48,678 nucleotides of DNA from Planctomycetota bacterium (GTDB lineage: Bacteria > Planctomycetota > UBA8108 > JACQVS01), in NCBI GenBank assembly GCA_028280485.1, contig JANQLS010000149.1:1-48678 (forward strand), given 5' to 3'. A program made the translations under genes and the position numbers. Below, one piece after another: positions 28,724 to 36,846 of this stretch. Within the stretch, counting starts at the first letter, position 1, and every line of letters begins with the position of its first letter. A model generated the notes under the pieces. The model had not been told where the DNA came from. It made no database searches and saw only the letters and a list, made by a program, of their open reading frames with translations.

Positions 28724-28925
28724 CACAAAGAACCTGGAGGACGGCAGAAATTCGTAGCCAAAGCCGCCAGGCTTTGGACCCATTGAGCCTTGAAGTTTCG
28801 AGACTGAATATTCACTTCGAGAATGATACAATCTGCAGCTTTATGATCGTTAAATCAGGCCCTAACAGGCCCAAATCGCCAAATCGAAAACCTAATTATT
28901 CTTGAGCTTAATATAGGAGCCCCAA

Positions 28926-29579
28926 ATGACCTCACCTTCAGGGTTAATCTTTGATATGGACGGAGTCCTTGTCGACTCTGAAGAAGCACATTTAGTCGCT
29001 TGGCAAAAGCTGGGTGACGAGATTGGGATTCCCTTCTCTAAAGAAGTGTTTGAATCGACGTTTGGGATGCACAATCGTCAGATTCTGCCTCTATGGATTG
29101 GAGAAGAATTGGCTGAAGATGTTCTCACCGCGCATTCCGATCGTAAGGAGGCACTCTACCGAGAAGCAGCGAGAGACACCCTGAAGCCTTTACCGGGAAT
29201 CCCAGAGAGGTTGCATGAGCTTCACGAAGCCGGTTGGAAACTCGCCGTGGGGTCTTCAGGACCGAAACCTAATGTGGAGATGGTTTTAGAGATTTTGGGA
29301 ACTTCCCATTTATTTACTGCGCTTTCTACTGGGGACGATGTCAAAAATGGAAAACCCCATCCCGAGGTCTTCCTCAAAGCAGTCGAGCGATTAGAGCTAC
29401 CCGCTGAACGTTGCATCGTGATTGAAGATGCTCCTCAAGGGGTGACTGCGGGATTACGCGCGGGAGCCAAAGTGGTTGCCGTAACTTCTACAAAACCTCG
29501 CGAAGAGCTTTCGGAGTCGCATTGGGTTGTGGATTGTTTGACCGAGCTCAGTTCGGAGAAGTTGATGGGGTTGTTGTAG
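28926..29579 (+). CDS. HAD-superfamily phosphatase, beta-phosphoglucomutase-like
   Basis: This 217-residue HAD subfamily IA hydrolase carries motif I FDMDGVLVDS (Asp10 nucleophile, Asp12 acid/base), motif II Ser110 (VGSSG), motif III Lys143 (NGKPHPE) and motif IV Glu167-Asp168 (IEDAP). A helical cap lies between about 17 and 85. The DMDGVLVDS signature is shared by beta-phosphoglucomutases and small sugar-phosphate phosphatases, so the exact substrate is open. A GGAG Shine-Dalgarno precedes the ATG. The TAG stop is the start of a family A repeat, followed by a full 15-base-pair palindrome. Confidence 0.88.
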   Translation: MTSPSGLIFDMDGVLVDSEEAHLVAWQKLGDEIGIPFSKEVFESTFGMHNRQILPLWIGEELAEDVLTAHSDRKEALYREAARDTLKPLPGIPERLHELHEAGWKLAVGSSGPKPNVEMVLEILGTSHLFTALSTGDDVKNGKPHPEVFLKAVERLELPAERCIVIEDAPQGVTAGLRAGAKVVAVTSTKPREELSESHWVVDCLTELSSEKLMGLL

Positions 29580-29619
29580 TCCGTAAAGTAGTCCGCACGC
29601 TCCGCGTGCGGACTACTTT
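29577..29619. repeat. Family A palindrome overlapping a stop codon
   Basis: The HAD stop codon begins TAGTCCGTA, a partial unit. Twelve bases on, a perfect palindrome has 15-base arms (29585-29599 and 29605-29619, AAAGTAGTCCGCACG and complement) around a CTCCG loop. It could act as a terminator for the HAD gene. Confidence 0.85.
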
Positions 29620-29702
29620 GGTCTTCCTGAGCAATCCACTTAACGTTCCTTTAAGAAGATAACCTTAAAAGGATGACTCGTTTAAGGTTAGGAGTTTCTA
29701 AA

Positions 29703-30731
29703 ATGAAGATCCCGTCCCTGACGAAGGCCGCACGCGGAGCGTGCGGACTACAAGTGTGCCTACTACTCTTCTGCTTCGCCGCTTTAAAAAGCGAAGAGCC
29801 CGAATTCAAACCTAGAAAAGTCGTACCTCCCTTTCCACCGATTAAGAATGCCAAGTTCTTAAAAGGAACTGAGGTTAAAGATGAGGTCACCGCTTCCGAG
29901 TTAGTCATCGGCGTAGTCGTTAAAGGTCAAGCCCGAGCCTATCCCATCAACATGCTCACGGGACCCCGACGAGAGATCATCAACGAAGTGATCGAGGGCT
30001 ATCATTTCGCAGCGACCTGGTGACACCTTTGTCACAATGGCGTAGTTTACGTCACCCAATTTGACGACAAGAAAGTCACTCTCCAAGTTTCGGGAATGCT
30101 CTGGCAGAGAAGTTTAGTCATGCGAGACACCGAAACGGGTAGCCTGTGGAGCCACATTTTGGGAAAAGCGATGCGCGGAGAACATCAGGGAAAAACCCTG
30201 AAGATCATCCCCTCGGTGATGACGACTTGGGAAGATTGGCTGAAACAAAATCCAAAGACCAAAGTTCTCAACATGAAGCGTACGGCTCGTGGATTTAATA
30301 AAGAGATGTACGCAAAACCTGAACGCTTTTTGTTAGGCCTGGCGATGGAAGGTCGCTCTCAAGCGTATACCTTCGATCAATTGTTAGCACAACCCGTGAT
30401 CGAAGATCAATTCGGGAAGCTTCCGCTCGTGGTCATCTACGATAAGAAAAGTTCGTTTAGTGCGATGTTCTCTCGGAAATTACCCTTAGAGAAGAAAAAC
30501 TCAAAGCGAAAGCCGAGAGAACTTAGCTTCAAACCTGAGTTAAAAGATGGTTTCCTCGTCGACAAAACGGGAACACAATGGAACCCTAAATCAGGCTTAG
30601 CAGTTTCGGGTCCGCTAAAAGGAAAGCGTTTGGAAATGCTTCCTGCCATCATTTCGTTTACCAAGGCGTGGAGGAATTTTCATCCGAAGAGTTCTTATTG
30701 GAAGAAGGCGAGAATCCCGGATTCTAAATGA
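29703..30731 (+). CDS. DUF3179 selenoprotein candidate (in-frame UGA)
   Basis: Read through one TGA (30021-30023), this is a single 342-residue DUF3179 protein with homology on both sides of the stop. Family members carry a T-[YF]-C-x-x-C-G motif; here it reads T-W-[UGA]-H-L-C-H-N-G, so UGA (codon 107) replaces the first Cys, and Cys110 is kept. This UxxC for CxxC exchange is the classical selenoprotein pattern, and a SECIS-like hairpin follows. The later blocks VSGMLWQRSLVMRDTETGSL and TTWEDW are normal for the family. The start at 29703 has a GGAG Shine-Dalgarno. A signal peptide is present but carries a repeat inserted between its n- and h-regions. The biochemical role of DUF3179 is unknown; the motif suggests redox chemistry. 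Confidence 0.82.
29726..29751. repeat. Family A palindrome inside a coding region
   Basis: A complete inverted family A element (GGCCGCACG ... CGTGCGGACTAC) lies in frame within the DUF3179 gene. It encodes roughly KAARGACGLQ at residues 8-17, between the initial MKIPSLT and the hydrophobic VCLLLFCFAAL of the signal peptide. The frame is kept. Confidence 0.85.
30038..30054 (+). promoter_or_regulatory. Candidate bacterial SECIS hairpin
   Basis: TGGCGTA (30038-30044) pairs with TACGTCA (30048-30054), including one G-U pair, around a three-base loop GTT. The loop starts 22 bases after the TGA and opens with G. Bacterial SECIS elements, as described by Zhang and Gladyshev, have a 3-14 base apical loop with a G in its first two positions, about 16-37 bases after UGA. 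This hairpin meets those rules, but it was judged by eye only. Confidence 0.6.
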
Positions 30732-30900
30732 AAAATCACTTAGTAAGCCCGGAGCGTAAGCGACGGGACATGGATAAATGTAGTCAGTGAGAATTGCTCA
30801 TAGAATCTATTGGCTATAGCTCTCCCTAAAGCTAAGCCCAAAAGGACATCAAAAGGTGAACATCCCGTCGCTAACGCTCCGGGCTTGCTAAGTGATTTTT
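30731..30900. repeat. Long inverted repeat, family B, with extended arms
   Basis: Arms at 30731-30768 and 30863-30900 match at 36 of 38 positions. They share the family B core AAGCCCGGAGCGTAAGCGAC and extend to AAAAATCACTTAG at the outer ends. The 94-base loop has no coding frame. It fills the gap between the DUF3179 gene and the methyltransferase gene. Confidence 0.85.
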
Positions 30901-30936
30901 TAGATTAACTTACATCCTCAAACCTTGAGGACTACA

Positions 30937-31809
30937 TTGAAAACGCCAAATATTTATCTCGAAGCCAAAGTCGCTCAAGCCATCGCACAAACCCGCGAAC
31001 AGCTAAACGAAGCTCAAAGCTCAATTGAAATCGAAATATCTCTCGACCTTGGACTCTCGACGCAATCCGCATTAATCACCAAAAGCAAAATAGAATTCAA
31101 CAATCAAACGCTTCAACTTTCTGATCAAAACCTCCAAACCATCATCAACAAGCCTCGCAAAGTCTTTAAAGTCTCATCTGATGAAGAATCTCCCCAAGCC
31201 ATCGAAATCTTCGGAGAATCCCACTACCAACTCGTTCCTACCAGAGGAGCTCCTACGGCTGAAATCGATGGCATACAAATGCATCTCACCTCGAAATGGA
31301 CACCTTTTGAGTGGGCCGAAGAAGCGATGCGCCAGGTGATTCGAGGAGGTGAACGCGTCTTCGAATCCTGTGGTGGCTTGGGCTATATGGCCATTCAAGC
31401 TATTCGGTTAGGAGCGAAAGAAGTTCAATCGTGTGAACTCAGTGAGGAGATGATTTGGCTCAGAACTCAAAATCCTTGGTCTCAAATAGGAGATGATCTC
31501 TCCATCGAACTCACACCGGGAGACGCCTTTAAGCTCAGCCGGAGACAAGAACCACAAAGTTACGAAGTCATCATTCACGATCCCCCTCGATTATCGATGG
31601 CCCCCGACCTCTACGAGACGTCCTTTTATAAAAGTCTAAATCGTTTATTGAAAAAAAACGGGAGGATGTTCCACTACACCGGACATCCGAATCGCCAAGG
31701 CAGCGGAAAACGCTTCCTTGAACGCATCCGTAAAAACTTATTAGACGCTGGGTTTAAGGTGAGTCGAAATGAAGACCTTCAAGGCTTTGTCACAGAGAAG
31801 CTAAAATAA
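30937..31809 (+). CDS. Predicted SAM-dependent methyltransferase, COG2521-like
   Basis: This 290-residue class I methyltransferase has the SAM motif ESCGGLGY (143-150), the pattern NPWS further on, HDPPRLS (from 214) as motif IV and FHYTGHPN near the C-terminus. Together these recall COG2521, annotated as a predicted archaeal methyltransferase, rather than common bacterial families. The first 100 residues are not recognised. No ATG is available: a TTG at 30937 follows GAGG by six bases and is chosen over the TTG at 30925. The next gene, an RluA enzyme, begins immediately after the stop, so the pair may modify the same RNA. The substrate is unproven. Confidence 0.72.
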   Translation: MKTPNIYLEAKVAQAIAQTREQLNEAQSSIEIEISLDLGLSTQSALITKSKIEFNNQTLQLSDQNLQTIINKPRKVFKVSSDEESPQAIEIFGESHYQLVPTRGAPTAEIDGIQMHLTSKWTPFEWAEEAMRQVIRGGERVFESCGGLGYMAIQAIRLGAKEVQSCELSEEMIWLRTQNPWSQIGDDLSIELTPGDAFKLSRRQEPQSYEVIIHDPPRLSMAPDLYETSFYKSLNRLLKKNGRMFHYTGHPNRQGSGKRFLERIRKNLLDAGFKVSRNEDLQGFVTEKLK

Positions 31810-32784
31810 ATGAGTAAAACTTCCATCGAACTCGATGAGCATTTCAGTGATTATTACGTTCATGATTATTTACTAATCTTGTGGCCGTGGCTCTCTTCAA
31901 AGACGGTCAAATCTTTTTTTGAACACGGAAAAGTTCGTGTCAATAATCGTCCGATCAGCCCCTGGAGCGAGGTCGGTGAACACCAACATCTGGAGTTTGT
32001 CGGCGAGCTTAGTGAAGCTCAGGCGATCCCCACTCCTCCCTTCGAATCCACCCCTGAACCTACCCCGATCTTTGAAGACCATCGAATGATCGTTCTTTCG
32101 AAACCCGCAGGCCTATCGGTTATTCCTGATCGGGATCGTCAATTACCCAGTTGTTTAAGCTGGCTTATTCAGAAGGAACTCGAAGAAAGAAAAACCAAAT
32201 CCCTACCTGAATATCTTAGGTATCGAATTGTTCATCGGATCGACCGCTTGACGAGTGGCTTAGTCATCGTGGCGAAGACTCCAGACGTCGAAAAAGCTTT
32301 AGCGAGAGATTTTGAAAACCACGAGGTGGGTAAAGAGTATCTTGCTATTTTACAGGGAGAGGTACGCCCCGCACAGATCACGGTAAACTGCCCGATCGGC
32401 CCTGGTCGAAAAGGAAAAATGAGAGCTGGTTTTCAAAATTCGGCATCTGATGCTTTAACGACCTTCACCGTTTTGTCTTCCAATAAGGAAGCCACTTTAG
32501 TGAGTGTTCAACCACAGACTGGAAGAACACACCAGATTAGAGTCCACGCTTGGGCGATGGGGCATCCTCTCATCTTAGATCCGAAGTACGGACCCAAGCA
32601 GAATTCAACCTTCCCCCATTCAGCGGGCTCTGGAGACCGATTGCTTTCCCTTCATTCGTATCAATATTCACTCAGTAAAGAATGGCCTCAATCCCGTTCA
32701 TTTAAATGTCTCCCACCGATGGAATTCACAAGCTTAATATCGCAATTGAAACTGAAGCTACCACCTGCCTATCAATCGAGATAA
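31810..32784 (+). CDS. RluA-family pseudouridine synthase
   Basis: This 324-residue enzyme is the second RluA paralogue in the window. A divergent S4-like N-terminus (about 10-65) precedes the catalytic domain with HRIDRLTSG (catalytic Asp145) and GRTHQIRVHAWAMGHPLILD. It follows the methyltransferase gene without any gap, which argues for a shared transcript and possibly a shared RNA target. The 3' end overlaps the convergent kinase gene by 13 bases. Its target uridine is not predictable. Confidence 0.88.
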   Translation: MSKTSIELDEHFSDYYVHDYLLILWPWLSSKTVKSFFEHGKVRVNNRPISPWSEVGEHQHLEFVGELSEAQAIPTPPFESTPEPTPIFEDHRMIVLSKPAGLSVIPDRDRQLPSCLSWLIQKELEERKTKSLPEYLRYRIVHRIDRLTSGLVIVAKTPDVEKALARDFENHEVGKEYLAILQGEVRPAQITVNCPIGPGRKGKMRAGFQNSASDALTTFTVLSSNKEATLVSVQPQTGRTHQIRVHAWAMGHPLILDPKYGPKQNSTFPHSAGSGDRLLSLHSYQYSLSKEWPQSRSFKCLPPMEFTSLISQLKLKLPPAYQSR

Positions 32785-34262
32785 TCTTCATTGGGTGAGT
32801 TTTCGCTAGCGCTGAGTTTAACCATGACCTCCGTTCCCGAACCATCATAGGTCGGTTGAATGCTCAATTCACCGTGGATGACATTGGCCCTGTGCTTCAT
32901 AATTTTCAAACCCAAACTGTCTTTTTTAATGGGATTTTCATAATCAAAGCCCCCTCCATTATCCCGAACAGCAGCAAAAATTTCATCGTGACTTTCATCG
33001 TACCCTACCTCGACGACGATTCTCGAAGCATCTGTATGTTTAACAGCATTCGTAACTGCTTCTTGGATAATCCGGAAGATATGGATGTTCGTTGAAAAAT
33101 CCAAAGTTGGAATGTCTTCCATACATTCCACTTCAACACTGCGTTCGAATAACTTGACCGTGTTAACTCCCAGCTCTTCGACGGCTGCCACCAATCCGCT
33201 ATTTTTGAGCTCTGCTGGATACATCCCTTGAGATAAACGCTTGGCTTTATCAATTGACACCTTAATAAGATCTTCAATTTTATTTAAATCTTCTTCAGGG
33301 ATTTTCTCGCCCAACTCGATCATCTTTCGAATCACCGGAAAGTGATAAGATAATCCGGTTAAGATCTGACCCAGATCATCATGAAGCTCTTGACCGAATC
33401 GCTCCTTCTCATGCTCACTGATGTTCAAAACCATCTGTTCCAGATTTTTTCTCTCAGTGATATCTCTCAGAATAATTTGGTACTCGAATTCAGCGTGGCC
33501 AACGCTTCTTCGGGCAGAACTTGAAATTAAACAAATCCCTCGCTCCCCATTTGATTTTCGATACTTAATCTCAACATTCTTTGTAAATTCTGATAAGTAC
33601 AATAGCTTGATATAGCGCTGAGCTTCGAAATCAATAGCGAATATATCTTTAATTCCCATATTGAGGAGCTCTTCTTCTGTGTACTCAAGAAGAGAGATCG
33701 CAGCGGTATTGACTTTTAGAATATCTCCCCTTGCACTCACCATCAAAATTGGGTCATGGCAGCGAATAAATAAATCTCTGTATCGAGCCTCACTTTCTTG
33801 AAGCGCGATCATTCTTTCATCAACAGCATTCTCTAACTCTAAATTTTTATCGATGAGATGTTCACGGGAAGCTCGATGGACTTCTTGAACCAGATCTTCA
33901 ATTTTGTTTTTTAATTTTTCAAGGTAGGCATAAGCACCCAAGCTCACTGCCTGCTTTGCGGAATCCAGTGAAGCTTTCCCCGTATGGATGATGACTTTTG
34001 CCCGAACGTTCATCTTTTGAATTTTTTCAAAGACTTGGATTCCCCCCATTTCGGGTAAATCTAAATCCATGATGATGACTTCGAACTGGTCATTGGCGAT
34101 CAGCGGAAGGGCTTCGCTAGGTTTCGTGCAACTGACTACATCGAAACCCTCTTCTTTTAAAAGAGCTGATATGGCAATCAATAGCCCAGTGTTATCTTCG
34201 ACGATAAGGACATTCGATTGATCAGTGCTGACCCGGTTTTCGACTTCAGATACTTGAATCAT
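32772..34262 (-). CDS. Receiver-PAS-histidine kinase hybrid (NarL-type HisKA_3)
   Basis: This 496-residue cytoplasmic hybrid has an N-terminal receiver domain (about 15-130, phospho-acceptor Asp66 in IMDLDLPEMGG), a short coiled coil, a PAS domain (about 160-270), a HisKA_3 dimerisation region with His294 in ELHDDLGQ, and a HATPase domain ending in GSGTEVMV. Having the receiver first suggests it is phosphorylated by another kinase, probably the membrane kinase encoded 38 bases upstream, and then signals through its own His to a NarL-type regulator not in this window. The ATG at 34262 is preferred over a TTG at 34274. No membrane segment is seen. Confidence 0.88.
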   Translation of the reverse strand: MIQVSEVENRVSTDQSNVLIVEDNTGLLIAISALLKEEGFDVVSCTKPSEALPLIANDQFEVIIMDLDLPEMGGIQVFEKIQKMNVRAKVIIHTGKASLDSAKQAVSLGAYAYLEKLKNKIEDLVQEVHRASREHLIDKNLELENAVDERMIALQESEARYRDLFIRCHDPILMVSARGDILKVNTAAISLLEYTEEELLNMGIKDIFAIDFEAQRYIKLLYLSEFTKNVEIKYRKSNGERGICLISSSARRSVGHAEFEYQIILRDITERKNLEQMVLNISEHEKERFGQELHDDLGQILTGLSYHFPVIRKMIELGEKIPEEDLNKIEDLIKVSIDKAKRLSQGMYPAELKNSGLVAAVEELGVNTVKLFERSVEVECMEDIPTLDFSTNIHIFRIIQEAVTNAVKHTDASRIVVEVGYDESHDEIFAAVRDNGGGFDYENPIKKDSLGLKIMKHRANVIHGELSIQPTYDGSGTEVMVKLSASENSPNEDYLD

Positions 34263-34300
34263 AACTTTTCCCAATTGTTAACCTGCCCGATTAAACATAC

Positions 34301-36730
34301 TCAATGAATGTAATCACTGATTCGGTTATCACTCATGGATAACTCTTCATTCCCCTGGAAGACCACTGCATCTTTTCCTGGAATCTTTATCGTGAAGCAG
34401 GCTCCCTTGCCTTCAACATGTTGATATTCTAAAGTACCGCCATGGGCTTGAGAAAACTGCCGACTGATCGACAAACCCAACCCGGCTCCTTTAGGCTTCG
34501 TTGAGAAGAGGGGCTCAAACATTTGTTGAACAATATCAGGTTGAATTCTTAATCCGTAATCCTGAATTTCGATGAGGTGATATCCGCGTTCCATACGAGT
34601 TGAGATGAAAATCTTCCCCTCCCCATCCTGAGCTTGGATCGCATTCGAAATCAAATGCTGTAAGATCGTCTTTAACTGTTGATAATCAGCAAAGATCTCA
34701 ACCTCTTCTACCGCAGGATCAATTTGAATTTCTGTGTTCATCGCATCGATGTTCTCGACGACTTCACGAATCGCACGCCCGAAATAGATCACCTCTTTCT
34801 TTGGATCCGGCGGGTTTGAAAAATCCAACAAACTTTCGATATAGATTGCGGCTACATCAATTTCATCATCGATGAGCTGTAAAAACTCTCGCCACTTTTC
34901 TTGGTCTTGAGGAACTTTTCCTTTCAAGTAATAAGTCGCACTCTTGACCGCACCTAAGGGATTTCTTAATTCGTGAGCAACATTCATCGAAATTTGCCCG
35001 AGTGCAGCAAAGCGAGTCTTTTCAACCAACTCGGCTTGAACTTGTTCTAATTGCTCGCGCACTAGCTGATGGTTTTGGATAGCGAGTTGCTCTAGATTTT
35101 TCCTTAGAGTCACATCCCTCAAGATGCCCATAAAATTCAGCTGGTCTCCATTCAGAAAAGAACCAAAGGAGAATTCGAGAGGAATCTCTTTTCCATCCGC
35201 CCGTTGACCGATGATTTCGCCCTGAAAATCATGCGGTGGAAGCCCGTGAACTTCAGAGAGAAAATTTTCGAAGACTCCCTCACCTAAATAGTGGTCGACC
35301 TTCGTTCCGATGACTTCTCTTTCTTCGCAGTCGAAAAGTTCTTTAAATCGGGGATTTAAGTCACTGATTCGCCCTTCACCATCAAAAATAATTGCGGCTT
35401 CCTTTATGGAATCCCAGATCGAAGACAAACGATTTTCACTGCGTCGGAACCCATCGACCGCTTGAAGGCGCTCGGTGATATCCACTCCTATCGCCCAGCC
35501 CGCCCAGCCTTCGATGGGCATCTCTTTAGAGATATTCGACCAAGAAATCGTTCGTTTCGTTTTATTGCTACAGAAAAGCTCTTCGTCAATTCCTCGGTAG
35601 TCTCCTTCAATAAAGTGAAAATTTTCAAGGAGAGCTTTTCTCTTCTCAGGATCGGGATAGAGCGTGGCTAATGGGTCTTCACTCCTTTTAATAAAGTCAG
35701 CAGAATAACCGGTGACCCGCTCACATTCTCGATTCCAAACGATGATATTGTCCTCGGCATCGAAGGCTTGCATCATGACGGGCATATTTTGAAGAACCAC
35801 CTTGAGACGTTCTTCCGACTCTTTACTCATTTCCAAAGCGGTATTCGATTCCTGCTGAAGACCGATCAGGATTAATGTCGTCAAGGCCATCACAAAGAGA
35901 TAAATCTGCAAAATAAACAATGACTCTAATCCCGATAGGTTTCCAGAAAAAGGGCCTACACCGAGTTGAGTTCCCCAAGTCGATAGAATGGCGGTGAGTA
36001 AAAGAGCACACAAGCCATCGAACCGCCCAAGTTTAAGGGTTGTCCAGCCGAGCAAGGGAAGGATTAAAAAGGCCAAGGGGTAAGACCGGAGAGCCACTTC
36101 CGAGGAAAAGATGAAATAACATGTCAAGAAAACTGCCGTGTAAACAATAATAGCGTGAACCGCTCTCAGCAGAGTCATACGCTCTTGACTGGGAAGAAAC
36201 CAAGTGAGAATAAACGGAGTAAAAATCAGTAAACCTAATAATTCGGCAGCCCACCAGTGAAGCCAAATTAAGGGGAAACCTTCCCAAGTCCAATTCTCCA
36301 TCACCAAAGTCATCGCGGCAACAGCAATCATACTACTGGGAATTAAAGCAACCCCTAAAAGCCAAAACAGATAGCGAAAGACATTAGTAACATTTGAAAA
36401 AGTTTCACGGTAGTTTTTAAACTTCAACTTGTAAGCAAATGAAATAATGGCAAGTTCAAAAACCAAGAGAAGGGAATAGAGCGATCCAATAAAGATCGAT
36501 TGCTGGAAGGCAAAATAACCGACGATTCCTCCACCGATCCAAAGTGCTGGCAAGACTTTGAGACCGAGTAAGATGACCGTCGCCAAGGAGAATCCAAAAG
36601 CCATGCAGAAGGGAGGAAAAGAGTTTTCGGGGGTTAAAAACATCATCCCCCAAGATATCGCTAAATATCCTAAGAAAACGCTACAATGTATGCCGATCTC
36701 TTTAAGAATGGCTTTGTTCCCAGCATCCAT
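34301..36730 (-). CDS. MASE1-PAS-PAS membrane sensor histidine kinase
   Basis: The 809-residue sensor has a MASE1-type membrane domain of about eight to ten helices (1-295, with HWWAAELLGLLIFTPF at 158-173), two PAS domains (about 305-420 and 430-545), a HisKA domain with His586 in NVAHELRNPLG, and a HATPase domain (about 680-790). The G1 box reads DYGLRI where DNGxGI is usual, so the second Gly is lost; the later GAGLGLSI box is intact. It is co-oriented with the receiver-kinase gene 38 bases downstream, forming a likely phosphorelay. The MASE1 ligand is unknown. Confidence 0.9.
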   Translation of the reverse strand: MDAGNKAILKEIGIHCSVFLGYLAISWGMMFLTPENSFPPFCMAFGFSLATVILLGLKVLPALWIGGGIVGYFAFQQSIFIGSLYSLLLVFELAIISFAYKLKFKNYRETFSNVTNVFRYLFWLLGVALIPSSMIAVAAMTLVMENWTWEGFPLIWLHWWAAELLGLLIFTPFILTWFLPSQERMTLLRAVHAIIVYTAVFLTCYFIFSSEVALRSYPLAFLILPLLGWTTLKLGRFDGLCALLLTAILSTWGTQLGVGPFSGNLSGLESLFILQIYLFVMALTTLILIGLQQESNTALEMSKESEERLKVVLQNMPVMMQAFDAEDNIIVWNRECERVTGYSADFIKRSEDPLATLYPDPEKRKALLENFHFIEGDYRGIDEELFCSNKTKRTISWSNISKEMPIEGWAGWAIGVDITERLQAVDGFRRSENRLSSIWDSIKEAAIIFDGEGRISDLNPRFKELFDCEEREVIGTKVDHYLGEGVFENFLSEVHGLPPHDFQGEIIGQRADGKEIPLEFSFGSFLNGDQLNFMGILRDVTLRKNLEQLAIQNHQLVREQLEQVQAELVEKTRFAALGQISMNVAHELRNPLGAVKSATYYLKGKVPQDQEKWREFLQLIDDEIDVAAIYIESLLDFSNPPDPKKEVIYFGRAIREVVENIDAMNTEIQIDPAVEEVEIFADYQQLKTILQHLISNAIQAQDGEGKIFISTRMERGYHLIEIQDYGLRIQPDIVQQMFEPLFSTKPKGAGLGLSISRQFSQAHGGTLEYQHVEGKGACFTIKIPGKDAVVFQGNEELSMSDNRISDYIH

Positions 36731-36846
36731 TTCTTTTCCATTCCCCCAAAATCTATGCTTTGTAATCTAAGCAATAAAAAATTGCATCCCCTCCCACAAT
36801 TAAAACACCATACATTTTATTAAAAAGAGATTTAAATTTCACCATC

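Noticed and set aside
29673..30731. Frameshifted or nonsense-mutated DUF3179 pseudogene
   Set aside because: Both parts are in one frame with no other lesion, and the single TGA sits at a CxxC cysteine with a SECIS-like hairpin after it, so recoding explains it better.
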